Source of the DNA: Actinocatenispora thailandica
GTDB lineage: Bacteria; Actinomycetota; Actinomycetes; Mycobacteriales; Micromonosporaceae
DNA length: 64,000 bases
Direction: 5' to 3'
Assembly: GCF_016865425.1 (NCBI RefSeq)
Contig: NZ_AP023355.1
Span: 5,268,198 to 5,332,197, forward strand
Shown: positions 8,060-16,837 of the stretch, in pieces
Position numbering within the stretch: position 1 is the first letter of the stretch
How the letters are laid out: every line of letters starts with the position of its first letter
The notes under the pieces: generated by a model
Database searches by the model: none
Told to the model about the DNA's origin: nothing
The model's input: only the letters and a program-made list of their open reading frames with translations
Translations under genes and position numbers: made by a program

Positions 8060-10015
8060 TCAGATCTCCACGTCGGTACCCATGGTGACGGTGCGGCGCC
8101 GCGGCAGCTGGAAGCGCGCAGCCGGGTTGGCCGCATTGTTGGCGAGGGCGACGAACAGCTTCTTGCGCCACTGGGCCATCGTCCGTGACCGCGTGGTCCG
8201 GACCGGGCCGCGCGACAGGAAGTACGACGCGCGCGCCATGTCCTTGGCCTCGACGCCGATCGCGTCGCTGACACAGGCCCGCCGGAGCGCTCGCGGGATG
8301 TTCGGCGTGTCGGAGAAGCCGATCCGGATGTTGAGGTGCTCGATCCCGTCGTCGGAGTAGCCCAGGTCGTCGTGCGTGAACGCCTTGTCCCAGGGCACGT
8401 GCGGCACGTTGGTCGTCTGTACCGACACGATGATGACGTGTTCGTGCAGCACGCGGTTGTGCTCGACGTTCGCGCGCAACGCCAGCGGCGTGGTGCCCTT
8501 GTGGGGGTGCGGGAACACGGCGATGCCGGGGACCCGCGGCACCTGCTGCTCCCGCACGTACTCGACGAAGTCGGCGAGCGAGCCTTCCTTGCCCTTGCGC
8601 CGGTCGGCGACCAGCTGCCGGCCGCGACGCCAGGTGGTCATCACGGTGATCACGGCCAGCGCCAGCAGCAGCGGCACCCAACCACCATGCAGGATCTTGG
8701 ACAGGTTGGCACTCAGGAACGTCAGCTCGAGACTGCCGAACACCACCGCCGCCAGCGCGATCTGCCAGGCCTTCCATCCCCACAGCACGCGGGCCACGAT
8801 CAGCAGCAACACGGTGTCGACCACGAGCGCACCGGTCACCGAGACGCCGTAGGCGGTGGCCAACCGGGCCGACGAGCCGAACAGGATCGTCACGGCCAGC
8901 ACCCCGATGAACAACAGCGTGTTGACCGCCGGGAGGTAGACCTGTCCGCGTTCCTCCTCGGAGGTCTGCCGGACCGTCAACGGCGGCAGCAGCCCCAGCT
9001 GGGTCGCCTGCCGGGACAGCGAGAACGCCCCGGAGATGACCGCCTGGCTGGCGATCACCGTGGCCGCGGTGGCCAGGACCACGACCGGCAGCCGGGACCA
9101 GCCGGGCAGCAGCAGGAAGAACGGGTTGGCCCGCGCGGCGGGATCCTGCAGAACGAGCGCCGCCTGGCCCAGGTAGTTCAGCATCAACGCGGGGAACACC
9201 ACGAAGAACCACGCGCGGCGGATCGCGGGCCGGCCGAAGTGCCCCATGTCCGCGTACAGCGCCTCGGCACCGGTGATCACCAGCACCACGGCGCCCATCG
9301 CCACGAACGCGATGACCGGATGCGCGACCACGAACGCCACCGCGTAGGTGGGTGACAGCCCCAGCAGCACCGAGGGCCGCCGGACGATGCCGCTGATCCC
9401 GGCGACGGCAAGCACCGTGAACCACAGGATCATGACCGGGCCGAACAGCCGCCCGACCTTCCCGGTACCGAATCGCTGGACGACGAACAGGGCGGTCAGG
9501 ATCAGCGCCGCGATCGGCACGGCGAGGTGTCCGATGCCCGGTACCGCGACGTTGAGCCCCTCGACGGCCGACAGCACGCTCATCGCCGGCGTGATCACCG
9601 AGTCGCCGTAGAACAGCGAGACACCCACGATGCCGATGATCAACAAGAACGTGGTGCGACCCAACCGGCTGGCGTAGAGTCGCTGCGCCAGCGCGGCGAG
9701 CGCCATCACCCCGCCCTCGCCGTTGTTGTCCGCCCGCATCAGGATCGTGACGTACTTGATCGACACCACGATCGTCGGGCTCCAGAACATCAGCGACACC
9801 ACGCCGAGGACGTCGGGCTGGGTCGGCCGGACGATGCCGCCGTCGATGCTGAACACCGTCTGCAGCGCGTACAGCGGACTGGTCCCGATGTCGCCGAACA
9901 CGACACCCAGCGCGGCGATCGCCAGCCCGACCGCGCCGCCCCGGCCCGGCGCTGGGGATCGACGGCCGGCCGTCTGTGTTGCATTGACCGAATCGTCACC
10001 CCGCTGGGCGGTCAT
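8060..10015 (-). CDS. kup: KUP family low-affinity potassium uptake protein
   Basis: At 651 residues it matches the usual Kup length. It shows the family hallmark GVVFGDIGTSPLYALQTVF in the first helix, about twelve hydrophobic segments, and a cytoplasmic C-terminal domain with GIAVFPHPHKGTTPLALR. It mediates proton-coupled potassium uptake across the cytoplasmic membrane. The start is ATG 10015. The 184 bp upstream (10016-10199) contain no recognisable riboswitch. It lies downstream of the glycosyltransferase gene on the same strand, but the gap argues for its own promoter. Confidence 0.94.
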   Translation of the reverse strand: MTAQRGDDSVNATQTAGRRSPAPGRGGAVGLAIAALGVVFGDIGTSPLYALQTVFSIDGGIVRPTQPDVLGVVSLMFWSPTIVVSIKYVTILMRADNNGEGGVMALAALAQRLYASRLGRTTFLLIIGIVGVSLFYGDSVITPAMSVLSAVEGLNVAVPGIGHLAVPIAALILTALFVVQRFGTGKVGRLFGPVMILWFTVLAVAGISGIVRRPSVLLGLSPTYAVAFVVAHPVIAFVAMGAVVLVITGAEALYADMGHFGRPAIRRAWFFVVFPALMLNYLGQAALVLQDPAARANPFFLLLPGWSRLPVVVLATAATVIASQAVISGAFSLSRQATQLGLLPPLTVRQTSEEERGQVYLPAVNTLLFIGVLAVTILFGSSARLATAYGVSVTGALVVDTVLLLIVARVLWGWKAWQIALAAVVFGSLELTFLSANLSKILHGGWVPLLLALAVITVMTTWRRGRQLVADRRKGKEGSLADFVEYVREQQVPRVPGIAVFPHPHKGTTPLALRANVEHNRVLHEHVIIVSVQTTNVPHVPWDKAFTHDDLGYSDDGIEHLNIRIGFSDTPNIPRALRRACVSDAIGVEAKDMARASYFLSRGPVRTTRSRTMAQWRKKLFVALANNAANPAARFQLPRRRTVTMGTDVEI

Positions 10016-10199
10016 GTATCGGTCCGGCCGGGACGGCTGTCACAGGTCATGCGCCAATCCTGCACCGGCACCACAACAGTCGCCCGGTCACCCCCGGCAT
10101 CGGGCGGCAGGTGTGGGACGTCGAGCCGCAGACGCAGACAATCTCCGGCCTATCGGGCATCGCACAGCGTCGCCGAACCCGGCCGTACCGTCGGTGCCG

Positions 10200-11978
10200 T
10201 CACCGATCGGCCGGTGGGTCGGGCTGGCTGACCGGGGCGCTGGTGGCCGGCGGGGTCGCGGGCCGGGGCGGGGTGAGCAGGGCGACGGAGACCGCACCGA
10301 AGTGGCGGATCCAGCGAACCCGCCAGCCGGCGACCGCCCGGACCTTCGGCGCCGAGGATGGCCCGGGACGAGCCGACAGCGCGGCGAGATCCGTGCCGTA
10401 CAGGAAGATGCGGCGAGCGGCGTGCACGCGGGCCGGGACGAGTCGGGCCGCGACCTCGCGTCCACCGATCCGGTCGGCGAGTCGCGGCGCACGCCGCAGC
10501 AGCGGATCGGCCGGGAGGTGGCCGTCGCGGTCGCGGCCGGCGTACGCCAGGTAGCCGACGCGGCTGGACAGCGGCAGGAACAGCATCCCGTCACCGGGCC
10601 GCGCGGTGTCGGTGACCGCGTCGGTGGCCGCCCGGAAGTTCTCGTACTTGTACGGCCGCAGCTGCTGCACCGCCGTGGTGCCCACCGCCGCCACCAGCGC
10701 CACGGCCAGCATCGCCCGTGCCACCCGGCCACCGCGCACCGCGGCGCCGGTCACCGCAAGCACCGTCGCCGGCAGCGCCACCAGCGCGTACCGCGCGACC
10801 AACACCGGCCGCAGCAGGTCCGCGGCGACCAGCAGCACGGGCGGCAGCAGCGCCACCACGATCGGCACCGACCAGGGCGCCACCGGCGGCCGTGCCGGTC
10901 CGGTCCGCGGCAGGCGCGGCACCCCCGCCACCGGGGACGCCCGGAGCGTGGGCAGCATCGACCGTAGGCCGGTCCACCGGCCGGTCGGCGGGTCCCCGAC
11001 GGGCACCGCCGCCCGGTGCGGGCCGTACCGGGTGGCCAGGACGGCGACGACCACGGCGAGCAGGGCGGCGAGCACCAGCGGCCCGCCGTACAGGTGGGTG
11101 AGGACGCTGGCGACCGCGCGCGGGCTGGCCGGCGGGATCCACGACACCTCGGCGGTCTGCCGGGCCGACACCAGCACCAGCGGCGTCACCGCGATCGCGA
11201 CGGCCATCGCGGTCAGCACCCACCTGCCGGCGGGCCGGCCCCGGCGTACCGCGACCACCGCGTGTGCCAGCAGCGCGAGCGCGGCGAACAGGTGCAGCGC
11301 GACCGCCAGCACGGCGACCCCGGCGTAGCTGGCGAGCCGCCCCGGGGACGGCCGGTCCAGCGCCCGGACGAACAGCACCGTCGCCGCGGCGATCGCGGCG
11401 GTGGCCAGGCCGTACGGGCGGGCATCCTGGGCGTAGAACACGAACGTGGGGTGCACGGCGAGCAGCACCCCCGCGACCGCGGCGGCCGGCGGACCGACGT
11501 ACCGGGCGGCGAGGGCGACAATGCAGCCCACCGCGACGACGGCACCGACCAGGCTGGGCAGCCGCACCCACGACTCGACCGGCGGCTGCCCGAGCAGCCG
11601 GCCGAGGGCCAACCAGCCATGCAGCAGCAGGTAGTAGGCGCCCAGCGGTGCGTCGGTGTGCGCCAGCAGCGCGGCGAGGCCCGAGAGCCGGTGCTGCGCG
11701 GCGGAAAGGCTGACCGCCTCGTCCCAGGACAGCGGCTTGCGGCCGAGCCCGGCGCCGGCGACGACCGAGGCCACCAGCACGGCCAGCGACACCGCCCGCG
11801 CGGTACCGAGACGCTCGCGGCGCAGCGTCGAGGCGCCGGCGTCACCACCCGACAACGTCGCCACCATCGACCCCGGCACCCCATCTCCGGGTACCCGCGG
11901 TACGGCGCCAGCTGGTTCGATCGGGTGCGGTTCGCCCGGCCGCCCGTCTCGTGGTCGCGTACCCGTGGGCCCCGACAC
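10200..11978 (-). CDS. GT39-like multi-spanning membrane glycosyltransferase
   Basis: This 592-residue protein has more than ten hydrophobic helices. The first extracytoplasmic loop carries GRKPLSWDEAVSLSA, where the WDE motif matches the acidic catalytic site of GT-C enzymes (ArnT/PMT/GT39), followed by HTDAPLGAYYLLLHGW. HPTFVFYAQDARPYGLA is also typical. GT-C enzymes use polyprenyl-phosphate sugars outside the membrane; acceptor and sugar are unknown. GTG 11978 gives the longest frame. ATG 11867 is equally possible, because the first 37 residues are Pro/Gly-rich and unconserved. The C-terminal part holds a soluble domain. Confidence 0.85.
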   Translation of the reverse strand: MSGPTGTRPRDGRPGEPHPIEPAGAVPRVPGDGVPGSMVATLSGGDAGASTLRRERLGTARAVSLAVLVASVVAGAGLGRKPLSWDEAVSLSAAQHRLSGLAALLAHTDAPLGAYYLLLHGWLALGRLLGQPPVESWVRLPSLVGAVVAVGCIVALAARYVGPPAAAVAGVLLAVHPTFVFYAQDARPYGLATAAIAAATVLFVRALDRPSPGRLASYAGVAVLAVALHLFAALALLAHAVVAVRRGRPAGRWVLTAMAVAIAVTPLVLVSARQTAEVSWIPPASPRAVASVLTHLYGGPLVLAALLAVVVAVLATRYGPHRAAVPVGDPPTGRWTGLRSMLPTLRASPVAGVPRLPRTGPARPPVAPWSVPIVVALLPPVLLVAADLLRPVLVARYALVALPATVLAVTGAAVRGGRVARAMLAVALVAAVGTTAVQQLRPYKYENFRAATDAVTDTARPGDGMLFLPLSSRVGYLAYAGRDRDGHLPADPLLRRAPRLADRIGGREVAARLVPARVHAARRIFLYGTDLAALSARPGPSSAPKVRAVAGWRVRWIRHFGAVSVALLTPPRPATPPATSAPVSQPDPPADR

Positions 11979-12181
11979 CGACTCTAGGAGCCGATCGGTA
12001 CGCGGCGATTGCAGGAACCGAGCGCTTGCCGTCCGTTGGCCAACCCCGGCGGCGCCGGCGCCCGGCGGCTGCCCGCGCCACCCACCCGCGACGAACCTGT
12101 CCCCACGCCGAGCAGGCTGGCGGGTTGGGTCCGGTGGCTGGCGTGTGCGGTCCTCCCAGGGTGGGTCCGGCCGGCTCTACG

Positions 12182-12222
12182 GTTCGGTTGCGAGGCCGGA
12201 TTCGCCGGCTCCGCAACCGAAC
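12182..12222 (+). promoter_or_regulatory. Strong leader hairpin before AhpD-like/hemerythrin genes
   Basis: GTTCGGTTGCG (12182-12192) pairs perfectly with CGCAACCGAAC (12212-12222), and the inner GCCGG/CCGGC segment extends the helix to about 18 positions with one mismatch and a 5-base loop. It ends 22 bases before ATG 12245 with the GTGAGGA ribosome site just after it. No gene ends upstream on this strand, so a leader attenuator or operator dyad is more likely than a terminator. Confidence 0.55.
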
Positions 12223-12244
12223 GGACCCGGCAAGTGAGGACGCA

Positions 12245-12706
12245 ATGCCCGCGAGAATGAAGAACCCGGCCTTCGTGCTGCCCGGTGGCATGAAAGGCAT
12301 CGGCAGCATCGTCAAGGCCGTCGACCAGAGCGGCCTGTCGCACGAACTGCAGGAGATCGTGGGCCTGCGAGCCAGCCAGATCAACGGGTGCAGCGCCTGC
12401 GTGCACGCCCACACCCAGAACCTGATCAAGGCCGGTACCAGCAGCGAACGGATCGCGGGAGTCGCGGCGTGGCGGGAGGCGCCGTACTTCTCCGAGCCGG
12501 AACGTACCGCGCTGCAGCTGACCGAATCGGTGACGCGGCTGGCCGACCGGTCGTCCGAGGCGGTCGGCGACGAGCTGTGGGACACCGCGGCCGACCACTT
12601 CGACGAGCAGCAGCTGGCAGGGCTGATCCTGGTCATCTCGGTGACCAACCTGTTCAACCGGCTCAACGCCACCATCCAGGAGCCGGCCGGAGCCACCTGG
12701 GGCTGA
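12245..12706 (+). CDS. Carboxymuconolactone decarboxylase / AhpD-like family protein
   Basis: The 153-residue protein carries the AhpD-type redox motif in INGCSACVHAHTQNLIKAG: CxxC followed by the conserved His. It is a single CMD domain of about the usual size for alkylhydroperoxidase-like proteins, so peroxide reduction or a redox role in the cytoplasm is likely. ATG 12245 is preceded by GTGAGGA and the hairpin at 12182-12222. The hemerythrin gene starts 43 bp downstream on the same strand, so the two probably form an oxidative- or nitrosative-stress operon. Confidence 0.88.
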   Translation: MPARMKNPAFVLPGGMKGIGSIVKAVDQSGLSHELQEIVGLRASQINGCSACVHAHTQNLIKAGTSSERIAGVAAWREAPYFSEPERTALQLTESVTRLADRSSEAVGDELWDTAADHFDEQQLAGLILVISVTNLFNRLNATIQEPAGATWG

Positions 12707-12749
12707 CCGGGCTGCCGCCCGAGTCCCCACAACGTTGAAGGACACCGTT

Positions 12750-13370
12750 TTGAGCACTCTCGACATGACGGCGATGTACGCCATGCACGACGCGCTGCGC
12801 CGGGAAATGACCCACCTGGCCCGGTTCGCCGGGCAGACCGGTGCCGAGCCCCGACGGATCCTGGCCACGGCCGCGGGCTGGGACCTGTTCAAGACGTCGC
12901 TGCACATCCATCACACGGCCGAGGACGACGCGCTGTGGCCGGCGATGCGGCAACAGCTGGCCGACCGGCCCGACGAGTTGGCGCTGCTGGATGCGATGGA
13001 GGCCGAGCACGCGGCGATCGATCCGATCCTGCAGGCCATCGATGCCGCGGTGGCCGAGCCGGAGGCGCCGCTGGGCGACCTGCTCGACGCGCTGGTCACC
13101 GGCCTCGACGCCCACCTGAAGCACGAGGAGGGCGCGGCGCTGCCGGTGATCGGGGCGTTCGTGACGCCGGAGCAGTGGGCGCAGTTCGGCCAGGTGCACG
13201 CCCAGCGGATCGGGCCGAACGCGCCCCGGCTGCTGCCATGGTTGCTGGACGGGGCCGACGAGCGGGTACGCGCCACGATGCTCGCACCGTTGCCGAAGCC
13301 GGCGTACCAGGCGTACCTGACGCAGTGGCAGCCCGCGTACGAGGCACTGGAGCTGTGGCAACACGGGTGA
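12750..13370 (+). CDS. Hemerythrin domain protein
   Basis: The 206-residue protein has a hemerythrin four-helix bundle with metal-ligand-type residues: HDALRREMTHL in helix 1, LHIHHTAEDDALWP in helix 2, EAEHAAIDP in helix 3 and HLKHEEGAALPVI in helix 4. It would bind a di-iron centre and sense or carry O2, NO or peroxide. The start TTG 12750 is chosen because GAAGGA lies 8 bases upstream; TTG 12735 would overlap that site. It follows the AhpD-like gene in an apparent operon. The last 31 bases including the stop are the first copy of a triplicated repeat (13341-13438). A paralogue lies at 40549-41190. Confidence 0.88.
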   Translation: MSTLDMTAMYAMHDALRREMTHLARFAGQTGAEPRRILATAAGWDLFKTSLHIHHTAEDDALWPAMRQQLADRPDELALLDAMEAEHAAIDPILQAIDAAVAEPEAPLGDLLDALVTGLDAHLKHEEGAALPVIGAFVTPEQWAQFGQVHAQRIGPNAPRLLPWLLDGADERVRATMLAPLPKPAYQAYLTQWQPAYEALELWQHG

Positions 13371-13438
13371 GCAGAGGCCCTGAAGCTGTGGCAACGCGGG
13401 TGACAGAGGCACTGGAGCCGCGGCAACGCGGATGAGCA
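13341..13438 (+). repeat. Three tandem copies of a stop-codon-containing 33-bp unit
   Basis: Copies lie at 13341-13373, 13374-13405 and 13406-13438 (33, 32 and 33 bp). The first encodes the hemerythrin C-terminus EALELWQHG and its stop. Read in its own phase, each later copy would give a similar tail and stop (EALKLWQRG, EALEPRQRG). It is a decayed tandem duplication of the gene end. Confidence 0.85.
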
Positions 13439-13502
13439 GCCTGGCGGCCGCCGCCGGCACCGGACCGGGCCGGTGGCGGTCGCCGCGCGTACGCCGGTGG
13501 GG

Positions 13503-14516
13503 TCAGGCGGCTCGCAGCGCGCTGGGCGAGCGGCCGTGCCAGCGGTGGACCGCGCGGCGCAGCGTGCGTACGTCGCTGTAACCGACGCGGGCGGCGATCG
13601 CGGCCACCGGCAGCGGGCTGTCGCGCAGCAGGGTGGTCGCCACGTCGCGGCGGGCCGCCTCCACCTCCTCGCGCCAGGTGGTGTGATGGTCGGCGAGCCG
13701 GCGCTGCAGGGTGCGGGTGCTGATGCTCATCCGGCGGGCCACCGCGTCGAGGGAGACCTCGCGGCCGTCGAAGCTGCGGCGCAGCACGGTGCGAAAACCC
13801 GCCTGCCAGGATCGGACCGGCCGCGACGCGGTCAGCAGCATCTCGGCGTGCCTGCCCAGTACCTCGCCCAACCCCGGCCGGAACTGGGGGATCTCGAGCC
13901 GCCCGTCGTCGCCGCGCAGCGTCATCGAGTTGTACTCGGCGTCGAACTCGATGGTGCCGGTGCCCAGGGCGCGGGCCAGGTTGCCGTGCCGGCGCGGCGC
14001 GCGCTGGGTGAAGCTGACCCGCACCGGGGTCAGCATCCGACCGGTCGCGTCGCGGGAGCGGGTCAGGTACAGCAGCATGGCGAACTGTTCGATCACCGCC
14101 GCGACGTCCGGGTCACCGGGGACGCTGTTGGCGCGTTGCAGGGTCAGCAGCCCGTCGGACTCGACGAGGTCGAGTCGTTCGAGGGCGGGGTCGGCGAGGT
14201 TGCCGGTGTGCGCGGTGGCCAGCCGGATGGAGCCGGCGAGGTCGTCGCCGGCGGTGTAGAGGTAGTCCCAGACGCCGAACGCGCCCAGCGGCAACTGGCC
14301 GGCGGGGAACAGGTCGATGAAGCTGTCATCGGGCAGCAGGGTGAACTCGCGCCACAGCTGGATGGCGCTGGAGGTCGACGGGCGGGCGAGCTCGTCGACC
14401 AGCACGTCGGCGGCCAGCTCGGGCAGCCGGGCCCGGCTGCCCTCCCCCAGCCCGGCGCGGCGCAGCGCCCCGAGCAACACCCGGGCCTGCCGGCTCGGGA
14501 TCGTTCCATCGATCAC
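13503..14516 (-). CDS. AraC family transcriptional regulator (OruR/ArgR-like)
   Basis: The 337-residue protein has an N-terminal arabinose-binding-type ligand domain, as in OruR-like regulators, and a C-terminal AraC DNA-binding domain with two helix-turn-helix units: VSLDAVARRMSISTRTLQRR and SPLPVAAIAARVGYSDVRTL. The size matches this subfamily. GTG 14516 is the best start; no clear ribosome site is seen. Its effector and targets are unknown. The gene stands alone, with the tautomerase gene 281 bp upstream on the same strand and convergent with the hemerythrin operon. Confidence 0.85.
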   Translation of the reverse strand: MIDGTIPSRQARVLLGALRRAGLGEGSRARLPELAADVLVDELARPSTSSAIQLWREFTLLPDDSFIDLFPAGQLPLGAFGVWDYLYTAGDDLAGSIRLATAHTGNLADPALERLDLVESDGLLTLQRANSVPGDPDVAAVIEQFAMLLYLTRSRDATGRMLTPVRVSFTQRAPRRHGNLARALGTGTIEFDAEYNSMTLRGDDGRLEIPQFRPGLGEVLGRHAEMLLTASRPVRSWQAGFRTVLRRSFDGREVSLDAVARRMSISTRTLQRRLADHHTTWREEVEAARRDVATTLLRDSPLPVAAIAARVGYSDVRTLRRAVHRWHGRSPSALRAA

Positions 14517-14797
14517 GGCGGAATCGTAGCCCGGCGGGTGGCCCGATCCGGTCGGACGACGGGCCGGGATTGCGGGGTGTGAGCAGGATTCCGGTGCACC
14601 GCGTCCGCGCTGGCGGCGGCCGGCTCGGTACCGCGATCGGCACAGCCGCAACGAATCGCGGGGATCTGCCCGGCGGTTTGCCCGCTCTGGACCGCTACCA
14701 GCATTGTCCGATGTGGACAACAGGGATGCCGGTGCCGGTTCGGGCAACCGGCGCAGCGGCACACCGATCGGCGCGTACCGCCCGCTGCGCCGGTCGC

Positions 14798-15007
14798 TCA
14801 GCGCTCGCCGTTGAGCATGGCGGCGGTCAGGACGGTGCCGCCGACACCCCAACCGCCGTCGGCCACCTCGTCGACCAGGACGACGGTGCTGGCCCGGGCG
14901 CGTTCCCCGTAGATCTCCGCGTACAGGTCGGTCGCGCGCTGCACGATCTGCTGCTTCTGCTCGGTGGTGATGGTGCCGGCCGGCACCTTGAAGTTCGCGA
15001 ACGGCAT
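14798..15007 (-). CDS. 4-oxalocrotonate tautomerase family protein
   Basis: This 69-residue protein begins MPFANFKVPAG, placing Pro directly after the initiator Met as in 4-oxalocrotonate tautomerase enzymes, where the exposed N-terminal proline is the catalytic base. The rest (TTEQKQQIVQRATDLYAEIY, STVVLVDEVADGGWGVGG) fits the small beta-alpha-beta tautomerase fold. AAGGAGA lies 5 bases before ATG 15007. It follows the SDR gene by 44 bp on the same strand, and the two are probably co-transcribed under the XRE regulator at 15928. Confidence 0.88.
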   Translation of the reverse strand: MPFANFKVPAGTITTEQKQQIVQRATDLYAEIYGERARASTVVLVDEVADGGWGVGGTVLTAAMLNGER

Positions 15008-15051
15008 GGTTTCTCCTTGATCGGTGTACTGGTTTGCCGATATGTCAGGGC

Positions 15052-15798
15052 TCAGACGATTCCGCCGTTGGCGCGCACGGTCTGACCGTTGACCCAGTGC
15101 CCGTCCGGCGAGGCCAGGAACGCGGTGACGGCCGCGATGTCGGTCGGGGTACCCAGCCGTTCCAGCGGCGCCTGCTGGGCGAGCCGGTCGATCGTCTGCT
15201 GGTCCTTGCCGTCCAGGAACAGGTCGGTCGCGGTCGGCCCGGGCGCCACCGCGTTGACCGTCACATCCCGGCCGCGCAGCTCGCGGGCCAGGATCAGGGT
15301 CAGCGCCTCGACGGCTCCCTTGCTGGCCGCGTACGGCCCGTAGCTCGGGAACTGCAGCCCGACCACCGAGGTGGAGAAGGTGATCAGGGCGCCACCGGGC
15401 CGCAGCCGCCGCGCCGCCTGCTGCGCGACGACGAACGTGCCCCGGATGTTGGTCCGGTGCAGGTCGTCGAGCAGGTCGAGATCGAGATCGGCGACCGTGG
15501 ACAGGGCCAGCCGCCCCGCGGCGTGTACGACGACGTCGACACCGCCGAAGCTCTGCTCGGCGGTGTCGAACAGCGCCGCGACGGCATCGGGCTCGGCGAC
15601 GTCGGCCGCGACCGCGACGGCCCGGCCGCCGAGGGCCTCGATCTCCTCGACCGTTGTGTCGGCTTCTTTCCGGTTGCTGGCGAAACCGACGGCGACCGGC
15701 AGGCCGTCGGCGGCGAGCCGGAGCGCGACGGCCCGGCCGATACCGCGCGATCCCCCGGTGACGATCGCGACCCGGGGAGAGTTGTTCGATGTGGTCAT
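15052..15798 (-). CDS. SDR family oxidoreductase
   Basis: A classical short-chain dehydrogenase of 248 residues. The cofactor motif TGGSRGIGRAVALRL is near the N-terminus, then VVVHAAG, the catalytic Ser in ALITFSTSVVG, and Tyr-Lys in YGPYAASKGAVEALT. ANGGIV is the C-terminal end. The basic residue after the glycine motif suggests NADPH. The start is ATG 15798. It is divergent from the XRE regulator at 15928, a common arrangement in which the regulator controls the SDR gene. The tautomerase gene follows in the same direction. Confidence 0.9.
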   Translation of the reverse strand: MTTSNNSPRVAIVTGGSRGIGRAVALRLAADGLPVAVGFASNRKEADTTVEEIEALGGRAVAVAADVAEPDAVAALFDTAEQSFGGVDVVVHAAGRLALSTVADLDLDLLDDLHRTNIRGTFVVAQQAARRLRPGGALITFSTSVVGLQFPSYGPYAASKGAVEALTLILARELRGRDVTVNAVAPGPTATDLFLDGKDQQTIDRLAQQAPLERLGTPTDIAAVTAFLASPDGHWVNGQTVRANGGIV

Positions 15799-15927
15799 GA
15801 CCCGACGATGCGGCGGCACGGCGCGGCGGACCAGTGGCCGCGGAAGGTGGGGACGGCAACCCCAGGCTCGGCGCCGGTCGGCGGGGAACACTGGAGGCAG
15901 CCGGCACCGCAGGAGAGGAACGCTGGG

Positions 15928-16791
15928 ATGGCCCGCACCGACAAGCTCGCCGAACTGGGCGCGTTCCTGCGCTCCCGCCGGGATCGCATCCGCCCGGCCG
16001 ACGTCGGGCTGCCGCACGGACCGCGGCGCCGGGTGCCGGGACTGCGGCGCGACGAGGTGGCCGTCCTCGCCGGAGCCTCCGTGGAGTACTACACCGAGCT
16101 GGAACGCGGTGCCGGCGCCCAGCCGTCCGAACAGATGCTCGCCGCGCTGGCCCGCGCGCTGCGGCTGACCGCCGACGAGCGCGACCACCTCTACCACCTG
16201 GCCGACCGGCCGGTACCGGTGCAGGGCGGCCCGGCCTCGCACGTCCATCCCGGCATGCTCGACCTGCTCGACCGGCTGCAGACGACACCGGCACAGGTCA
16301 TCACCGACCTGCACGTGACACTGGTGCAGAACCCGCTGGCGGTCGCCCTGCTCGGAGACCAGTCGGGCTACCGGGGCCGGTCGGCCAGCTTCGTGCACCG
16401 CTGGTTCACCGACCCCGAGGCCCGTGCGCTCTATCCGGCCGAGGACCACGAGACGCAGTCCCGGTCGTTCACCGCGGACCTGCGCGCGGCGGCGGCCCGG
16501 CGGGACGCGAACGACACCGAGGCCGCCGACCTGATCCGGGAGCTGTCCGCCGGCTCACCGGAGTTCGCACGGCTGTGGGCCGAGCACGAGGTCGGGTTCC
16601 GGCGCGACGACCGCAAGCGGATCGTGCATCCCAGCCTCGGCCTGATCGAGGTCAACTGCCTCAACCTGTTCAGCGAGGACGGCCGGCAGCGGCTGCTGTG
16701 GTTCACCCCGGCCGTCGGTACCGACGGCGCGGCCAAGCTCGACCTGCTGTCCGTCGTCGGCGTACAGGCCATGGCCCCCGACCGGGCCTGA
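15928..16791 (+). CDS. XRE family regulator with MmyB-like ligand domain
   Basis: The 287-residue protein has an N-terminal XRE helix-turn-helix (RRRVPGLRRDEVAVLAGASV, then EYYTELERGAGAQPS) and a C-terminal MmyB-like PAS-type domain marked by LDLLDRLQTTPAQVITDLHV and a late VNCLNLFSEDGRQRLLWFTP. This combination is typical of actinobacterial regulators divergent from SDR genes. The start is ATG 15928, with AGGAGAGG 9 bases upstream. The 129-bp intergenic region to the SDR gene should hold both promoters. I saw no clear doubled operator there. Confidence 0.9.
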   Translation: MARTDKLAELGAFLRSRRDRIRPADVGLPHGPRRRVPGLRRDEVAVLAGASVEYYTELERGAGAQPSEQMLAALARALRLTADERDHLYHLADRPVPVQGGPASHVHPGMLDLLDRLQTTPAQVITDLHVTLVQNPLAVALLGDQSGYRGRSASFVHRWFTDPEARALYPAEDHETQSRSFTADLRAAAARRDANDTEAADLIRELSAGSPEFARLWAEHEVGFRRDDRKRIVHPSLGLIEVNCLNLFSEDGRQRLLWFTPAVGTDGAAKLDLLSVVGVQAMAPDRA

Positions 16792-16837
16792 CCACGAGAC
16801 GCTGGCCGCCGAGCGGAACCCCTGAGCAGTGCCCGAC

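Noticed and set aside
10016-10199. Possible c-di-AMP riboswitch upstream of kup
   Set aside because: I could not find the conserved riboswitch motifs.
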